This document shows, piece by piece, positions 42,076-54,400 of a stretch of DNA of 64,000 nucleotides (positions are counted from its first letter, which is position 1; each line of letters starts with the position of its first letter). Source of the stretch: Ricinus communis (lineage: Eukaryota > Streptophyta > Magnoliopsida > Malpighiales > Euphorbiaceae); assembly GCF_019578655.1 (NCBI RefSeq), contig NC_063258.1:17178802-17242801 (forward strand). The letters run 5' to 3'. A program made the position numbers and the translations under genes. The notes below the pieces were generated by a model. That model was not told the origin of the DNA. It was given only the letters and a program-made list of their open reading frames with translations, and ran no database searches.

Positions 42076-42850
42076 CGTGAGTGAGGTGAGATCTATTAAT
42101 GGCCTAGCTAGCTTTTGTAGGCAATTTGTTAGGGAATTTTCTACCCTTGCCACCCCTTTAACTGAGGTTATTACGAAGCATGTAGGTTTTAAATGGGGAG
42201 AGGCACAAGATAGGGCATTTCAGGTTTTGAAAGATAAATTGATTAATGCTCCTTTACTTGCTTTACCTAATTTTGATTCTACTTTTGAGATTGAATGTGA
42301 TGCTTATAATGTTGGAATTGGAGCTGTATTGATGCGAAAGGGTAGGCCAATTGCCTATTTTAATGAAAAGCTTAGTGGTGCAAGCTTATACTTTCCCATC
42401 TATAATAAGGAGATGTTTGCATTGGTGCGGGCGTTGGAGACATGGCAACATTGTTTATTGCCCAAGGAGTTCGTAATTCATACAGATCATGAGAGCTTAA
42501 AGCATTTGAAGGGTTAATATAAATTGAACAAAAGGCATGAAACTTGAAGTTCATTTATAGAGACCTTTCCTTATGTGATCAAATATAAGAAGGGTAAGGA
42601 TAACGTGGTGGATGATGCACTCTCTAGGAGATATGCGTTGAGCAACACACTTCATTCTAAATTGATTGGATTTGAATTGCTTAAAGAACATTATCTTGAT
42701 GATCCAAATTTTGAAAGTGTATATGATGCATGCGAGCATGGAGCTTTTGATAAATACTATAGGCATGATGGCTACTTGTTTAAGGATAATCGCTTATGTG
42801 TGCCTAATTGTTCTATACGTAGATTATTTTTAAAAGAATCATATTAGGGA
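42076..42850 (+). pseudogene. Chromovirus RNase H and connection
   Basis: Open frame 42077-42517: [20 protein letters not shown], then [20 protein letters not shown] and [12 protein letters not shown], then [15 protein letters not shown]. In the family the first box reads DAS; here DAY. After a stop, the frame 42575-42847 gives [17 protein letters not shown] (42578-42628) and a segment ending [19 protein letters not shown], the lead-in to integrase. Two stops and one frameshift separate the parts. Confidence 0.85.
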
Positions 42851-43500
42851 GGATTGATGGGGCATTTTGGTGTTGCTAAGACTTTAGATATATTGCATGA
42901 GCACTTTTATTGGTAAAAAAGGCATGTTGATGTTGTGAAATATTGTGCAAACTGTGTTGTTTGTTTACGTGCTAACTCTAAAAGCAAGCCCCATGGATTA
43001 TATATGCCATTGCCTATTTCTATTTCACCTTGGATTGATGTTTCTATGGATTTTATCTTAGTATTGTCAAGGTCTAGCATGGCAATGATAGTATTTATGT
43101 AGTAGTTGATAGATTTTTTGAAATGGCACACTTTATTGCATGTCATAAAGCCGATGATGCATCAGATATTGCTGATTTATTCCTTAGAGAAGTACTATGT
43201 TTGCACGGCATGCCTAAGGCTATTGTTAGGGATAGGGATGTGAAACTTTTGTCCTATTCTTAGAAGACGTTGTGGACTAAGTTAGGTACTAAACTGTTAT
43301 TTTCTACTACTTGTCACCCTCAAACGGATGGTCAAACCAAAGTGGTTAATAGGGCCTTAGGACAATTATTGCATGCTATTATAAAAACTCATGCAGAGTT
43401 TGCATATATTAGGAGTGTGCATTCATCTATTTATTGTAGCCCTTTTGAAGTTGTTATGGTTTTAATCCACTAACTCCTTTGGATTTATTACCTTTCCCAT
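42851..43500 (+). pseudogene. Chromovirus integrase
   Basis: Zinc-binding HHCC module: MGHFGVAKTLDILHEHFYW (42858-42915) with two Cys in YCANCVVC. Core: DVSMDFILVLSRS carries the first Asp (near 43050); [13 protein letters not shown] carries the second (about 43233). The catalytic Glu is Lys in [16 protein letters not shown] (codon 43339-43341). About 15 codons are deleted before [12 protein letters not shown]. Inactive. Confidence 0.83.
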
Positions 43501-43737
43501 TATAAGAGCGTGCTAACTTGGATTGTTCTAAGAAGGCCGAATATGTTAGACAACTTCATGACAAGGTAAGGCAACAAATAGAGAAGAGAAATGAGCAAGT
43601 CGTGCGTCATCACAACAAAGGTAAAAAACAAGTTGTGTTTAAACCTAGTGTTAGGGTGTGGTTGCATATGCATAAGCAGAGGTTTCCTCTTCAAAGGCAT
43701 TCTAAGTTGTAAGCAAGAGGAGATGGATCCTTCCAAG
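43501..43737 (+). pseudogene. Chromovirus Pol C-terminal region, truncated
   Basis: Frame 43518-43712: DCSKKAEYVRQLHDKVRQQI, NKGKKQVVFKPSVRVWLHMH and KQRFPLQRHSKL, matching the tail at 60903. It is interrupted after GGAGATGGATCCTTCCAAGA, where R begins; the GPITR tail and 3' LTR are absent. Confidence 0.8.
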
Positions 43738-44189
43738 AGAATATAGAATTTCTGATTTCTTTCCATATCGGATCCGAAAGCCTACCTATGTTCTCATTTT
43801 GTTTGTTTCTTTTGTGTCACTCTTTCTAATTTCTATATAATATGATGGTTTAGTTTTACATGGCGAGCATAAACAGGAATGTTGAGTTAAAGCACATAAA
43901 AGCGACAATCATAGGCACCGATCCAATGCGTGGACAGATGCAAAAAAAGAATATTAGTTGATCAAGTATTCATATCATTTTCCGAATTATCATAGGCGAA
44001 TCTTTTATAAGAAAGAGGAAACAACGAGAATCGAGGCATGCTTTGATATTCTTATTCATGAGATGCACCATTGGGATCTCCATCATTCCTTGCTCCTCTG
44101 AGGACAAGGACTCCTGATTACACAAGGATTGACATAAGGAATCATGGAAGCACAATTGACAAGCTTGAGTGGTGGCATTTGGGATTACG
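43738..44189 (+). repeat. R repeat fragment (part of a duplicated R-T block)
   Basis: Matches 31097-31547 more closely than other R copies, including the A-rich GCAAAAAAAGAATATTAG variant and the GGATTAYGTARA joint with element T. Confidence 0.8.
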
Positions 44190-44480
44190 TAAAAGTCACA
44201 CCTCATCTCACGTAGCTCGACATGTATATTTAAAACCAAATGCTTTCTAAAATCTTTTTAGTTTAGTTGAATTATAACATACTTATATATGTATATGTAA
44301 TAATGTATTTGAAATCATAATAATGAAGAATAGATAATTTTTTTTATATGATGTTTCATTACAACGAGTATAACTAGAAATGTCTTTATTAAACATTATT
44401 AAATAAGTTAATATACAAAGTTTGCTTTTAAACCTTAACTATATAACATAGCCTCTTACATGTACATAACCACCATGGTA
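44190..44480. mobile_element. Element T, 5' fragment
   Basis: TCACACCTCATCTCACGTAGC and the following 280 bases match the left end of T at 31550-31825. Homology then stops near CATGTACATAA. The adjoining R is the same as at the first copy, so R and T were duplicated together. Confidence 0.78.
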
Positions 44481-44596
44481 TGAAACAAGGATGAAGATTT
44501 ATATACAACTTACTATGAGTATGTATATGACTCCTCAGACGAGAGATGCTGGCTAACCTTACTCTCGCCTTTAATCACACTTACTAGCTCAACCAC
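44481..44596. other. Short unassigned segment between T and an Athila LTR
   Basis: About 115 bases with no match elsewhere in the window and no ORF. It ends CTCAACCAC at the LTR boundary and may be target-site DNA. Confidence 0.4.
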
Positions 44597-45955
44597 TGAT
44601 AGGGTAATTTGTGTAGCTACAATCTAAGGCAGTGAACCTATCGGTGCAGAATAGCACTAACGGTGAGTATCAAGGTCATATTCTCGAGAAAGGGTGATCC
44701 TAGAACTACTACAACGTCTTATGATATCCAACCCTAACAAAATCAATGAAGTTGCTATTCTATGATTAAATGTAAGCAAGTGATTAAGTAAGTGTCAGAC
44801 AGACTAAAAGGATTTTGTGAAATAATCAAAAGAAAAGGCAAACCTAAGGGGACCTAAGTTAGTTGGATTTTAGTGAAGGTAGAGATTATATTGATTACCA
44901 ATTGTGATTACTCGTGATGAATTCTTAACTGAATTCAGTTTCCCTCTCGAGATAATCGAATTCCTAAACATAAGAACCTAAAGTTGGAACCTCTTCCTAA
45001 CGATCGATTATTAAATTATCATTAAGTTTTAATCCCCCTCTATTAAGCTTTTGTTAATTCTTAATTGGGCTAGTCAATTACCCTTATCTTTAAGTGATCA
45101 TTAACAAGTTCTTGCTATTCAAATTTCTAATTACTAAATGAACTTCTCAATTACATAAAGCAATCTAAATACAACAACTCACAATGTCTCATGAATAATG
45201 TGATTTCTCATTAATAATGAAAGCAAGAAGAAACAAGCATTGATAATCAAAGTCTCATAAACATCAAAAGCAATCCAACAACATAGGAACCCCAATGGAT
45301 TTAACAATCCTAGCTACTCATACTAATAAGCAACACAAAGTAAAGAACAAATTCAAAAAAGTAATTTGAAAGCATGTATACCCTTCTTCTTCAAGTTGGA
45401 TGAAAAACCCTAAATTCCTGATTCTAAATGATGAACCTTAAATTGTCTCTTGAATGCCTCCAAATCCAGTCTTGATCTTCAATTTGATGTTAAAACCAAT
45501 GTAATCCTTCCTTCAATAGATGAAATAGTCTGCTAAAGGCGAATATTGAAATCTGGAAAAGATGGATTAGGCATCTATGTGTGAAATCAAGTTAGAAAAT
45601 CGAACGCTTCCTCAATAAATCCATTTGCCTATATAAATCTCTCAGCACGGCCGTGGTCAAGCCCGTACTGATAAGCATGGGCGGAGTCCTGGCCGTGCTG
45701 GACCTCTGCGTCCCGCATATTAAGGCTTCTTCCTGGCTGTACCCTCACTAGTGCTGAGCCACCATGGGCCATGGTGGCCTCGGAAACTGTCCCAAAATGG
45801 CACTCTTGAGGGTCAAGTGTTGATGGTTCAGTACGACTAGAGTCAAGGCCATGCTCAACCTTGGAATGCTAGTCCTTGCTCAATTTTGATGGATTCTGGT
45901 TCGTAATTGCGCGTATTTCCTTCGACTATTGATAATTGATAGGCTAAGCGTGATT
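44597..45955 (-). mobile_element. Athila-type LTR B, minus strand, 5'-truncated
   Basis: On the minus strand it ends GATAGGTTCACTGCCTTAG...ATTACCCTATCA (44597), the same terminal block as other Athila LTRs. The GC-rich CACGGCC motifs lie at 45645-45790. No Asp primer site follows the end, so it is a 3' or solo LTR. Its 5' side meets LTR A near 45955; both carry the same downstream region, so they are two LTRs rather than one. Confidence 0.7.
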
Positions 45956-46971
45956 TAGAACTATTAAGAGTTGTTAATACTTAATCTGGCGAGTGAATTA
46001 ACCTTATCTCTAAGTGTTAATTACCAGTTCTTACTATTTAATTTCCAGTTGTGAAAAGCATTTCGCAATGTCAAGAAATAACCCAAAAGACAATTAATTT
46101 AACGTCTCAAATTAATTGAATCAACATTTATTATTCAATAGTAAGAAGATTACAAAAATGGCAGATAAAAAAAATCCAATATTTAAACACAAACCATCAA
46201 CAAAGATGAAACCTAATGGGTTCGGCAATCCTAGCTACTCATAATGAAAGAAACAAATCCAAAAGGAAATAAATAATAGAAAAGAAAATGAAACATATAT
46301 CCGCTCTTCTATCGAATCGCAGTGGGAATGTCGCAAGTGCCAATTCTGAAACCAGCCTCAACTATGGATCTCGGATGTCTCGGTCAATCGTCTAGAAACT
46401 TCAATCTTTGCTTAAATCCTCCAAATCAATCCTTTGAACTGACGTTGGTCTCCCAAAATGTAAAGAACAGAGGTGCAGAAGTGAGGGTCACGCATGTAAA
46501 GAAGTCCAGAAATCAGAAGCGGAACCCCATCTCGTTTTGCATGCGCCTATTTATAGACAGAACTGCCTTCGCCGTGCCATGGCCCGTGCCACGGTCCGTG
46601 CATATATGCGCAGCCCGTGCCATGGACAGTGCAACGGCCCGTGCAATGGGCCATGCAAATATGCACGGCCCGTGCAACGGGTACCAACCTCCATGAAATG
46701 CAAAATTTCTGAAATTGTCCAGAGGAGGTCGTGCAAAAGCCTCAAAACTGCGCGCTAACAAGGAATTGACTCCGATAAGCATATAATACGTGTAAATCAT
46801 CCAAATAGCTTGGTTTCTGCCCGTAAATCATCAATCTCTATCGAGGAGTCTGAAAACCTGAAAAATTCATAAACATACCACAGTGCGATCAAACAGGAAT
46901 AAATATGACTCAAATACGCGAATAAACGACTGATAAACAGTCAATAAACATGCATAGAATCATCTACATCA
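45956..46971 (-). mobile_element. Athila-3 3' LTR (LTR A), minus strand, 3'-truncated
   Basis: Starts TGATGTAGATGATTC at 46971 directly after a polypurine tract. It includes a GC-rich block of GGCCCGTGCA/TGCACGGCC repeats with ATATGC spacers (46560-46690) and a TATAAATAGGCGCATGC promoter motif (about 46543-46557). The distal part is missing beyond 45956. The ORFs at 46320-46800 on both strands fall in this LTR and reflect its GC content. Confidence 0.75.
46560..46690 (-). repeat. CCCGTGCA/TGCACGGG repeat cluster in LTR A
   Basis: Degenerate copies of GGCCCGTGC alternate with ATATGCACGG, giving overlapping palindromes upstream of the TATAAATAGG motif when read on the minus strand. Equivalent in place to the CACGGCCCGTG clusters of the other Athila LTRs. 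Confidence 0.65.
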
Positions 46972-46989
46972 AACTACCCCACACTTGAG
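46972..46989 (-). other. Polypurine tract of Athila-3
   Basis: On the minus strand CTCAAGTGTGGGGTAGTT immediately precedes the LTR start. It fixes the LTR boundary and orientation. Confidence 0.8.
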
Positions 46990-48951
46990 AGTTTGCTTGT
47001 CCTCAAGCATTCAACAACTCTCTCCTCAAAATAGAAACCAAATGACCCAATCAAATACATTGGAGAAGGTTAACTCAAAACAAGTCTCGAAACTCCATGA
47101 CGAATTTCCTTAAAACCCCCAAATCACTAAATCCTTGAGACAAAGGACAAAGTTAATAAAGCTGCTAAAATTAAAATGATAAACTATCTAAACTGAGAAT
47201 TTGAGAACCATGCCTTACAAGATGTCACTCGAAACACACAAGTGTATATAGGTGAGAAGAATATTGCCAAGCTCTCAGTGCAAAAGTACAGAACAAAGTG
47301 CTTACCATAGGCTTGCTTATAGAGCCGATCTCCACTACTGTGAAATAGTCAATAAACATGATCAAAGGGTCTTGAGCCAGGTTGTAATAGGGTTAATGGT
47401 AGGGTATGAAGAATTATGGAAAGTAAGCTGAAAGTTGCTGGAAAATTATGCAGTATTGCAAGAATATGGCCAAGGATCAAACACTGTACCAAAATTAAAC
47501 ACTAAGTTATTCTAATAATAAGATGATGCTCGAACTAAACCCTTATTCTTAAAATATTTTTTTTCTCTCCTACAACAACAAAATGCAGGATGAAGTAATA
47601 CAATGCTCAATGAAAGTAGTAACATGATATGTATCATTTGGATTAAAGGGAGCATCTATGAAAAATCAAGTAACTTAATGAATATATGCAAATTGATCCA
47701 AAATAAAATGCAGCATAAACGTACATTATTTCCAGCAATAATGGTAGAAAGAATGGTGGAATGAATAGAAGTGGTAAAATGAGTGTCAGATTTAATTTAT
47801 AATGAAAGAAAAAGGCTAAGGCTCAAAATGGGTTCACTAAGGGAAAAAAAGCCGGGTTAGGCTTTTGGCCAAATTGTGTAATACCTAAGTGCCCAAATCA
47901 TCTCATGACTATCAACAATTCATGTAATCTTAAAAGTCATCACAAAGCAAGTTCTAGAAATAAAAATTCTGCACAATGCTCACGAATCAAAAAAGAATAG
48001 AGCATAAAGCCTCACCATTGAATGGGATAAAATTGCATGAATTCTCAAACTAGAGTTTAAACAATTAAACAATCTAATAAGCATCAAAATTAACAGTGTT
48101 CTATATCCAAGATAAAGTGAAATGAAAGGATTTAGGAAAGACACCAGTTTTACCTGGCTTGATTGAAACTAAGAGATTCGTTCATTGCCTTCTTCCCACA
48201 AAGATTCGATACAAGCAATAAGGGTCCATTCAAAAGAAATAAAATCATTAACTACTCGATTAAAACAAAACTCAAGATAAGGACAGTAATAATGAATGGA
48301 CTCAATCAATAAGGGAAATTAAAACAAGATAAAAACAGCAAAGACAAAATTGGTACCTACCCCACACTTGTGAAAAACACTGTCCTCAGTGTGAACAAGG
48401 TAGGCACTCCAAAATAAAAGGAATAAAATACGTAAAATGAAGCTAATTATGGGAGTCCATAAAAGAAATTGAAAAACTAAGAGAAAAACAAGACAACAAA
48501 AAGAGATAAAAACTAGAAAGTCTACTAGATACTGCCCTTGATGTGTACTTTAACACTTCAAAATATGTTAGTCCTCAAAATTACGTATGAGCATCAAGTA
48601 GGCTAACTCCTGCAAAACTCAAGAATAAACACATCCTAAGCAACATCTAGTAAAAAGTTCAATAAGATAGCATCTCCTCAAAATCAAACTCACTAAAAAC
48701 AGACTGAAATATCTAACTACAAATAACTACATAAAATTAAAAAATGTCCAAAAATTCAGAAAGCAAAAATAGATTCGGGAATGCCTCCCGAAGGCGCTTC
48801 TTTTTGTTCTAGTCGTCTAGCTGGACTCTGCATCAGCATTCCTGCATCGCGGGCAAATTAAGAAGGTAGGCTCAATGTAAGTTGGGGCTCGAGGCATATA
48901 AGCGCAATGAGAAGGTCCGATGTGTGCGGTAGATGACCAAGGAGGCACTCT
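46990..48951 (-). other. Athila-3 3' untranslated region and pol tail
   Basis: AT-rich minus-strand sequence without ORFs. It has landmarks shared with the Athila-1 3' UTR, such as GGCTTTTGGCC (47863). A GTGTGGGGTAGGTACC purine-rich block lies at 48355-48372. Next to the ORF (about 48780-48830) is the pol-end block GAAGCGCCTTCGGGAGGCATTCCCG, which in Athila-1 lies after integrase. So protease is joined straight to the end of pol; RT, RNase H, integrase and the env-position ORF are gone. Confidence 0.7.
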
Positions 48952-49938
48952 CTAAACCGATTTGGGATGTCCATTCATCCACTCCAAATTCCGACTAAGT
49001 GACCTGTCAAAAACAAACTTGCAACTACCCTTCTCGGGTCTATCATACCACAAAGTCTCATATTGATACAAGTTGTTTTTTTCAGATGAATAACACATAC
49101 TAATAGGGGAAGGGACATGTATAGCATCATCCATTTCTACATCTTGTGGTTGTGTATTACATGCAAGATCAATTCCATCAATACTACAAATGGCATGAAC
49201 ATGGTCGGTGGAAGAACTATCAATTGAGGGTATACTAAAAGTGACACAGTCATCCTCTACATGAAGTTCTAACTTCCCCTCAAATACATCTATTTTAGCT
49301 CTAGCTGTGGCAAGGAAAGGTCTCCCCAAAATTAATGGTACACCATGCTCATTGTCCATATCCAAAACCACAAAGTCCACAAGAAATATGAACTTATCTA
49401 CCCTAACTAGCACATTTTCCACAATTCCCCTAGGGAGCTTAACAGAACGATCAACTAATTGAATGCACATCCTAGTGGATTTTGCCTCCCCCAAACCTAC
49501 TTTATTGAACAAACTAGTGGGCATGACATTTATGCTAGCCCCTAAATCAGCTAATGCATCATCAACACACAAATTACCTAAAGTGCATGGAATAGTGAAA
49601 CTCCCTAGATCGTGATGTTTCTCTGGCAACTTACTCTGAAACACCGCTGAGCACTCCTCGTTAAGCTGAACATAGGCGACCTCCTCCAACTTCCTTTTTC
49701 TGCTAAGTATGTCCTTTAAGAACTTAGCATACTTCGGCATCTGCTCCAATGCATCAATAAAAGGCAAGTTAATATGTAGTTGTCTAAAAATATCTAAAAA
49801 CTTACTAAACTGCTCTTTCGCCTTTGCTTGTTTAGCTCTAGCAGGATAATGAATCTTAGGTTGATATTCCCTGATTGGAATTGATTTCACCTTTTGTCCC
49901 TTAGGTTCCCTATCCTTACTGCTCGCCTCAACCTGCAC
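48952..49938 (-). CDS. Athila-3 Gag C-terminus/protease, open 328-codon frame
   Basis: The longest open frame in the window and the only retroelement domain without a stop. Residues 24-60 give the REYQPKIHYPARAKQAKAKE and FRQLHINLPFIDALEQMPKY segments that end Gag in this family. Residues 91-120 give QLNEECSAVFQSKLPEKHHD. The aspartic protease active site is DLGASINVMP at 131-140 and the second half carries LILGRPFLATARAKIDVFEG at 202-221. After DDCVTFSIP the sequence is the variable linker to RT, ending at a stop in RNLEWMNGHPKSV. RT does not follow. The ATG at 49938 is only the first in-frame Met: gag is cut off near 49970 by X sequence, so the true start is lost. The product, if made, would be a Gag-fragment/protease. 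Catalytic residues look intact. Confidence 0.85.
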   Translation of the reverse strand: MQVEASSKDREPKGQKVKSIPIREYQPKIHYPARAKQAKAKEQFSKFLDIFRQLHINLPFIDALEQMPKYAKFLKDILSRKRKLEEVAYVQLNEECSAVFQSKLPEKHHDLGSFTIPCTLGNLCVDDALADLGASINVMPTSLFNKVGLGEAKSTRMCIQLVDRSVKLPRGIVENVLVRVDKFIFLVDFVVLDMDNEHGVPLILGRPFLATARAKIDVFEGKLELHVEDDCVTFSIPSIDSSSTDHVHAICSIDGIDLACNTQPQDVEMDDAIHVPSPISMCYSSEKNNLYQYETLWYDRPEKGSCKFVFDRSLSRNLEWMNGHPKSV

Positions 49939-49984
49939 ATCAATAGTTGAACTCGACTAGGACAAGTCTCAAAAATATTCTTTT

Positions 49985-51493
49985 ACTACCTTTCTCAGAT
50001 CTATACCGGTATGCCCGTGGTCCTGATGCAATCCATCAGGTAGCATGTTCTACTGCCATCTCATCCCGAGTCAATATGCAATCATAATATTAATAATGTG
50101 GGAAATGATATATAAATAGTAAATAGGTTATTGATTCTATAAAATGGTTATTTAGATGAATAATAAATAAATAAACAATTTAAATCTATAAATCAATTAA
50201 TTGAAATTGCTATATAAAATTTTGGCATGACACAAGTATACTAGATATATGAATTTAACTCACACTTATGTTGACCCCTTTGCTCTGCTCCTAAGCCTCG
50301 GGTGGAGTAGGCTGAAACTATAGATTATCGAGACACTTGTTAAATCGGTCGACTCACCTTCAATCGCCGGAGTCTGATCGACGATCTGAGCGCGCCTTTG
50401 GACTGGAGACAGGGTGTAGAAAATGATGCTAGCATCTGATTCTCCGATCCAGTCCTCGATCATTTCGATACATTCCAAATAGTTTTAACCGTTAATTTCC
50501 TAACGGAATCCGATTGCTGTAAATTAGTGCTATTGGAAAAGCTTATGACATAAACTCCAATCAGCCATAACTCGCCAGAGATGGCCAGAAAATTCCAACA
50601 TCCCAACTGCCTATACAAACCTTCCTTTGTTGGATCTCACTTCTTCGGCCACCATTACTACTGCGGCTACCCCCAAATGAAAGCCCACTCTCAGGCGACT
50701 TGATCGCCAATAGATGCAGCTGTTGTTGTCATCGGAAAAGCCATAGACAGCGTCAAAGAAGCTGCTACCAATTCCTCCATTTTTTTGGCTACTTGATGCC
50801 GTCGTTCACTGCCGCTAGTGCTGCTGCCATGCTCGTCAACTCAGTTGCTTTGACATCCAGCTTCAACGCACCTCAGGCGAGCTCCTCCACCATTTGCCAT
50901 CAAAGGCATCTCAAATTTCCCTCTTTCTCTTCCTCGTCTCCTTCTTCTCCTTTCCTTTTTTTCTTTCTTTTTCTTTTCTTATCGCCATTTAGTCCCTACA
51001 TTCTTTAGTTAAAGATTATTAATCCTTGAAAGTTCTTCTTAAACCCTCAATCAATTTATTAATTAATTTATTTACTACTTTCAATTAAATTCAATACCAT
51101 CTTGCTAATTAAAATTTACCTTTTCCCTAAATAATTTCTTTAAAATAATTATTTTTATAGCCTCCAATTAGGCAAATTTAGTTATACTTATACATACTAA
51201 ATAACAAGGGTGATACTTACAAGAAGTAAATCATATTTTATATAATTCACTTAGCAAGTTCTTATTTAATTAAACATATTAAATATGGGTTAATAATTTC
51301 TTAAATTTTTATTTAACATTTAAAGTCTTTTTTAGAATAGGATATCATCAATAATCTGCCATAATTTCTTTACTCTAATCACATTCAATAAATTTTAAAA
51401 CTTCTAGTTTTATTATTATCATCATCACAATCCTTATTAGGTATTATTATTATTATTATTATTATTACTAAAAAGATAAATTTCGGGTATTAC
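49985..51493 (-). mobile_element. X-family LTR, second copy, minus strand
   Basis: On the minus strand it starts TGTAATACCCGAAATTTATC at 51493 and runs to ACCACGGGCATACCGG near 49990. It shares with 17940-19200 the GGTCCTGATGCAATCCATCAGG block, the CTCTGCTCC..GCCTCGG block (50280-50305) and the CGCCGGAGTC GC-rich leader (50365). The terminal GTCGTGACA end is missing where it meets Athila-3. A (TTA)n microsatellite is near 51443-51468. The 102-codon plus-strand ORF at 50700 lies in the leader, opposite in sense to the LTR, and is not considered a gene. Confidence 0.68.
51443..51468. repeat. (ATT)n microsatellite
   Basis: About eight ATT units inside the X LTR. Confidence 0.9.
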
Positions 51494-54400
51494 AAATATT
51501 ATACCTACAAATGATGAATGTTTATATCAAACATAAGTTTTTTGCAATATGCATCACAAAAATAATAAAAACTTTCAAAAATAATCAATATTCTTATGAG
51601 TTTTTCTACAGTACACCTAGGTGTAGTGTCCACCTAGAAATTGACATGATTTTAAAGGTAAACATTAGGTAAACTTTAACTTACTATAGTAGGTTACTTA
51701 AGTTGTAGCGGATTTTTATTTTATTATAACATGTGACTAATTAAGTAAGTAAAGTAAATTGGACTGATTTCTATCCAAAAGGAGTTAGACTGAAGGATCT
51801 AAATTCAGTTTTCTTGTAATTTTTCTATTACATAATTAGGTCCTCTATTTCTCTGATTTTATACATTAATTTTTCAGAAATGGAAATGGAAGAAAATTTA
51901 CTCTTTTCTTTTGACCTGGCTTCATTTTCTCTATACCCTTTCATTTGAAGTGTTCTTACTTTGTAACTTCAGTATACTCTTATATTTTTAAAAATATAAA
52001 TAAATAAATAGAAGGAAAAATAAAAGGCCTTGGTGCAGAAATTAGATCAGACATAAAAAAAAAGAAAATGTAATTGTATAAAACTAATATCTTAATAACG
52101 AAAATTCAGAAGGGAGATTGATCGAATGCAGTCCACTTGGCATAAGATTTTCAAATTGCTTCTAGTTGTTTTAGTTTTTAAAATTTATCTTTCAGAATTT
52201 GTTTTTTAAAAAAAGAAATTAGTAATTTTAAATTTTTCTTAAAATTATTTTTATAATTTGAAATAGCTAAAAAAAAGAATCATAAATTTTATTGTGAAAA
52301 GCCATGTCAAAAATGTGAGTTACAAGTGAGTGAGAAAGTAATACAATATTAGTGATAACAATAGTCTTAGGTGAATCTTTTCTTCTACAATGCTTATAAC
52401 ATGAAACCCGATCCATGATTCTATATGGACCGAAGTTTAGAAGCAGCACGTGTGTGTGCGTGGATAAGGAGAGAGTATAATAGCTTTTTTCTTTTTTTCA
52501 AATTGCATAAGTCTCCGTTTCTTTATATTTTTATTAATATTATACCTTTTTATTCTTTTTAAATTATAATAAAATTAATATTATATTAAAAATTATATAT
52601 TGACTAAAATTTTTATATATTTATAAGAATTAGTCATTTATTTATGTGTTAAACGACTGTTATAATTATTTTACGGTCATTATTTGAAATATTTTTATTT
52701 TGACATGGTATTTATTTTTAAGACATCAGATTTTTATTTTTTTAATTGTAATAAAATGAATGCAAAATTAATATTATATTAAAAATAATACTTTAAATAT
52801 ATCTTTTTATATATTTATGAAAGCTAGTCGTTTACCCGTCTGTTGTGTGACCCTCGTAATTATTTTAATTATAAATAATAATATAAATTAAATTTATATA
52901 TAAAATTAAATATATCTTTTAATATTTTATAATTAACTAAAATATTTTAAAATAATAATAAATTAAATATTTTAATGTCTTTGCTATATTTTTTATATTT
53001 TAAGATTTTATCAATATAAAAATATAAAAATTATAAATAGATTAATAGAAAAACATAAAATTATACATAAAATTAAATTCTACGTGTCAATAATAAGTAC
53101 ATGTGTCAATTAAAAATCATATGCATTAGAATATAGAAACACATGTCAAAATATTTTTATTAAACTATATAAATTCTAACTTTTTTGGTTCATTTACATA
53201 CACTAAAATGTTCATTTTCTATATGTATAATATCCATTAGATGTAATATTTTATAATAATTGATTTTCTTTCTATTTAAATAATCATGATCTATGAACTT
53301 AATATTCATTACGGTTAATATTCGTATTCATTTTGTTTAATATATTATCCATCAGTGTTAATATTAATGTTCATTATCTAGTACTGCAATGTTCATTATC
53401 TGTATATATAATATTTATAAATATTTTCAAATAAAAAAATTGGCTATTTATGAAAGTTTTTATTATTTTCATAATGTATATTGAAAATATTTTATAATTT
53501 ATATAAACATTCATCATCTATAGGCATAATATTTATTACTTTTTCAATGGATATTTGTCATTGATGAAAATTATACCCATTAATTTATTTAAATGAATCT
53601 ATATAATATATACATAATATAAATTGTCCTTACACAATTGGTAAACAAAAATACATCAGACTAAAGTTATACTACAAATATTTATATTGTGGTATACATA
53701 TTTTTTCAACAAAATTAAGAGCAAATAATGAACATTTAACATTTTCAACAAAATTAAATTAACAAATAATGAATATAAATTTTTTTTATAAATTGCATCA
53801 GCATCTGACGCGCGTCAGTGTCTAACGCACGTGTAAGACTTAAAACATAGATTTTTGTACAAGTAAAATGATGTTGGATGGACCCTAAGTTCATAAAACT
53901 ACATGGACAGGGGTACATCTTATAATTTACATACAAATCCTAATTGTTATAACATGGACCCCGGTCCATGAATCTATATTGACCGGAGTCCATAACACAC
54001 GTATGGTGTATTTTCTTTCTAAGATGTATAATGCATTCTACTTCTAAAGTATATAATTCTTCATTATTTTTAAAATCTTTTAAAATTATAATAAAATAAA
54101 TTTATAGAAATTAATATTATATTAAAAATTATGCATAAACTTGAATTCTACGTGTCAATAATAAGTACATGTATTAAAATTAAAAATTATATGTACCAGA
54201 ATATAGTAACACATGTCAAAAAAAATTTATCAGACCATGTACATATTAATATTTTTTTGTTCATTTATATGTACTAAAATATTCATTATCTGTATGTATA
54301 ATATCCATTAGATGTAATATTCTATAATAATTATTCTTTATATTGAAATATTCATTATCGGTGAACTTAATATTAATTATGGTTAATATTCATGTTCATT

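Noticed and set aside
46322..46800. Overlapping ORFs of up to 124 codons on both strands
   Set aside because: They fall in the GC-rich palindromic part of an Athila LTR; open frames on both strands are explained by lack of AT-rich stops.
50700..51008. 102-codon plus-strand ORF with Ser/Phe-rich tail
   Set aside because: Opposite in sense to the X LTR that contains it, and the tail is a pyrimidine-rich low-complexity tract.
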